Shown piece by piece: positions 31,342 to 33,198 of a stretch of DNA of 33,198 nt (position 1 is the first letter of the stretch; each line of letters starts with the position of its first letter). Both the position numbers and the translations under genes were made by a program. Below the pieces are notes generated by a model. It was given only the letters and a program-made list of their open reading frames with translations. It had not been told where the DNA came from and ran no database searches. The DNA comes from Candolleomyces eurysporus (lineage: Eukaryota > Basidiomycota > Agaricomycetes > Agaricales > Psathyrellaceae): NCBI GenBank assembly GCA_027579435.1, contig JANBPK010001556.1, positions 1 through 33,198 on the forward strand, written 5' to 3'.

Positions 31342-33180
31342 TCAACGGTTGAGTGTTCCAGCATTTTTGTTCAGGAATGATATTTGCTCCTTCCTGAAAT
31401 CATCTTGAATAACCGTGGTGTTGCCGCCTTCCAGCTGCAACAACACCTAGATATGATGAAATTCAATTTAAACGGTGGGTTCAAAGGGGAAGATTCTTGA
31501 TGAAACTTACCCGGTGGTTAGACTTGTACTGAGGCCATCTGGGGCCTAGTATACATACGACATCCACAAGGGATAGTGAGCAAATGGAATATCTAAGCAG
31601 CAATTGGGTAGCAAGGCACTCACGCGCTACTCCCTTCCCATCGTTAGGATCCAAAGATACCGTAAAGGAGATCCAATAATCCATCATGGCAAGGCTAAGA
31701 TTTTGCGAAGGTGCACTAGCAGTTGGGGGAACTTGGCCAAAGACGTAAGGAATTTCAGCGCCATGGGCCACTGCATCGAATAGGTAGATAAATACCAAAT
31801 CGATTGATACGAGACTGAAGACATCGGGATCTTACGTACCTCCAAGAGGCGGTACGGCCTGAGGGTCGGTAAAGTGATAGCCGTAAGACTTGATGCCAAA
31901 TTTCGCAGCCGTTTGAGACCACATCCTCCTGGGAGCGTCGAAGGTCAGATCCCCCACTGCAAAATGAAATTTGGTAAGAGATTTTAAGCGCGGCGGTGGT
32001 GGTATGCACCATGCACTTACTGATAGAAGCATGCCTCTTGTACGACGCCGGGAGCCCAAACAATTCATCTCCAGTTCCGTAGGGAGAACCAACAGCAGGA
32101 TCGGCCGGATAAAGCTCGAGAACTCTGTCGATCGCAGCATCCAAAGCACTTGGCGAACCGCCGGGAGAGACATTGGCAGCGATGAGTGCTGCTTTAAGAG
32201 CCTCGTCCGTCAATGGCTGTTGGCTCGCAAACAACGTTCCCTCATCACGATTGGTACCCGCAATGAAAGGCAGCCTCGCAAATCGTCCTTTGGAGTAAAG
32301 GCGAGAAGCCAAGTCGGGGTATAGACTGTTCCTGCCGGTGTCGAGAGTGGGAGTCCACACGAGCTCAACGAGTGTAATGGCTTCGAACATGGCTGCAGTG
32401 ATTTCTTCGGTAGTTGCACTTTGGAGGCAGCTAAATGTGTTCCCGGACGTGGCGACACTCGCGCAGGAAGGAACTTTTGTTACGAAGTTTTGCCAAGAGC
32501 GTTCATTCCGAGCGGCAGAGAAACTGGAAGGTCCGTTGGAAGAACCAGACTCGAGAATCTGGACGAAAGTATGAGTGAGCGGATGCAGTAAAAGGAGTAA
32601 GGGAAGAGGCGTGCTTACAGCTCCCCTTGCCAACCGTTCGAGCTTGGGGTTCAGTAATAACACTCCAGTCATCATGGCTCCAGCACTTTCGCCAAAGATC
32701 GTTACCTGTCGGAACGCAACTAGATCCGGATATAGTCGAAAATACGAATCATGAAGCAAATACCTTATTTTTGTCACCCCCGAAGAAATGAATGTTGGCC
32801 TGCACCCATTCCAATGCAGCGATTTGATCTTCGAGGGCAAGATTCAGTGCTCGTCTATCATCAGCTAAAAATGAATGAATGAGAGTTCTAAACACGGAGA
32901 TGGTGGGGCATCGTACCCTCTTGACCTTGGGGGTATCCCAGAGGGCCGAGACGATAGTTGAAGTTAACATAGATGATGGGCGTTTTCTGCAGACAGTGAG
33001 TCTTGATCGAAAACCGGTGTCGGTGAAGGTTCCTCACCCTCTGGATGCTGCGTTGCACGAGTTCTGTGCCATTGTACAGGTTAGAAGACCCAATGATGAA
33101 TGCGCCACCATAACTACGAGGGATGATAAGTGGAAAGAGCGTAAGACCTTGACACCATACAGAACTCACGTCCATAACAA
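31342..33180 (-). CDS. Type-B carboxylesterase/lipase 2 (5' end outside window)
   Basis: Ten exons are visible, complement(31342-31446, 31511-31545, 31624-31770, 31840-31956, 32021-32558, 32619-32705, 32764-32864, 32917-32986, 33038-33113, 33170-33180), coding 428 residues; the signal peptide and first exons lie beyond the window. The first visible exon is 11 nt (TTGTTATGGAC), the counterpart of exon 4 of carboxylesterase 1, with acceptor ACAG and donor GTGAGT. Nine of the ten exons have exactly the same length as in gene 1, and the tenth (the 538-nt exon) is three bases longer. Catalytic motifs are YGGAF, GESAG, NRDEGT and AHGAEIPY. It is convergent with gene 1 and part of an inverted duplication. 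It should act as an ester hydrolase on an unknown substrate. The reading frame is intact throughout. Confidence 0.88.
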
Positions 33181-33198
33181 CTGTCCACGGGGGCTTGC

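Overview
The window looks like nuclear DNA of a filamentous basidiomycete, probably an Agaricomycete. It has many short GT-AG introns (50-77 nt in the ordinary genes), a tandem F-box/LRR family, a fungal ubiquitin-like-domain protein, type-B carboxylesterases rich in introns, and a serine palmitoyltransferase LCB1 with fungal features. Ten single Ns are scattered through it. Where homologous copies can be compared, the N behaves like an extra pad base that falsely breaks a reading frame.

Layout. 1-7.7 kb: four paralogous F-box/leucine-rich genes, the first on + and cut by the window edge, the next three head-to-tail on -. All share one phase-1 intron with a GTACGTA donor. 8.3-10.3 kb: LCB1 on - (six exons). 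11.2-13.1 kb: a second, intronless type of F-box gene on +. 13.6-15.8 kb: AT-richer DNA with a probable LTR-retrotransposon fragment and no recognisable gene. 15.8-19.5 kb: a ~61-bp tandem array, discussed below. 19.8-20.7 kb: a ULD-type ubiquitin-like-domain gene on -. 20.7-24.2 kb: decayed DNA including an acyl-CoA ligase (AMP-binding) pseudogene. 24.2-27.85 kb: a rearranged direct copy of the 9-13.45 kb region, with scraps of an F-box/LRR gene and of LCB1 joined together, then a full-length second copy of the intronless F-box gene. 28.0-33.2 kb: two convergent carboxylesterase genes (the second cut by the window end) and a relic of a third.

Main discovery. The array at 15.9-19.45 kb is not an ordinary minisatellite. 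Read on the - strand, each unit is a complete minimal spliceosomal intron: GT at the 5' end (mostly GTAAGT), usually CTCAT/CTTAT as a branch-point-like motif, and AG at the 3' end (mostly TATAG). Between one AG and the next GT there are always exactly three bases, and those three bases are the variable part of the unit. I count 58 such triplets in the array plus one more upstream (ACC, 19447-19449). GT and AG are kept in all units. Intron lengths vary by indels (about 49-62 nt), but the triplet is always 3 nt. None of the triplets is a stop codon. An upstream ATG exon (19512-19538) and a downstream exon ending in a stop (15786-15872) join them in phase 0. The simplest reading is a gene of about 61 exons and 60 introns encoding about 96 residues, with 59 of the exons a single codon each. 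Splicing and translation are inferred and untested. I know of no described gene of this kind but could not search.

How the parts relate. The F-box genes would supply substrate receptors of SCF ubiquitin ligases. LCB1 starts sphingolipid synthesis. The carboxylesterases look secreted. I see no single pathway joining them; the region reads as a duplication-rich accessory locus around one housekeeping gene (LCB1).
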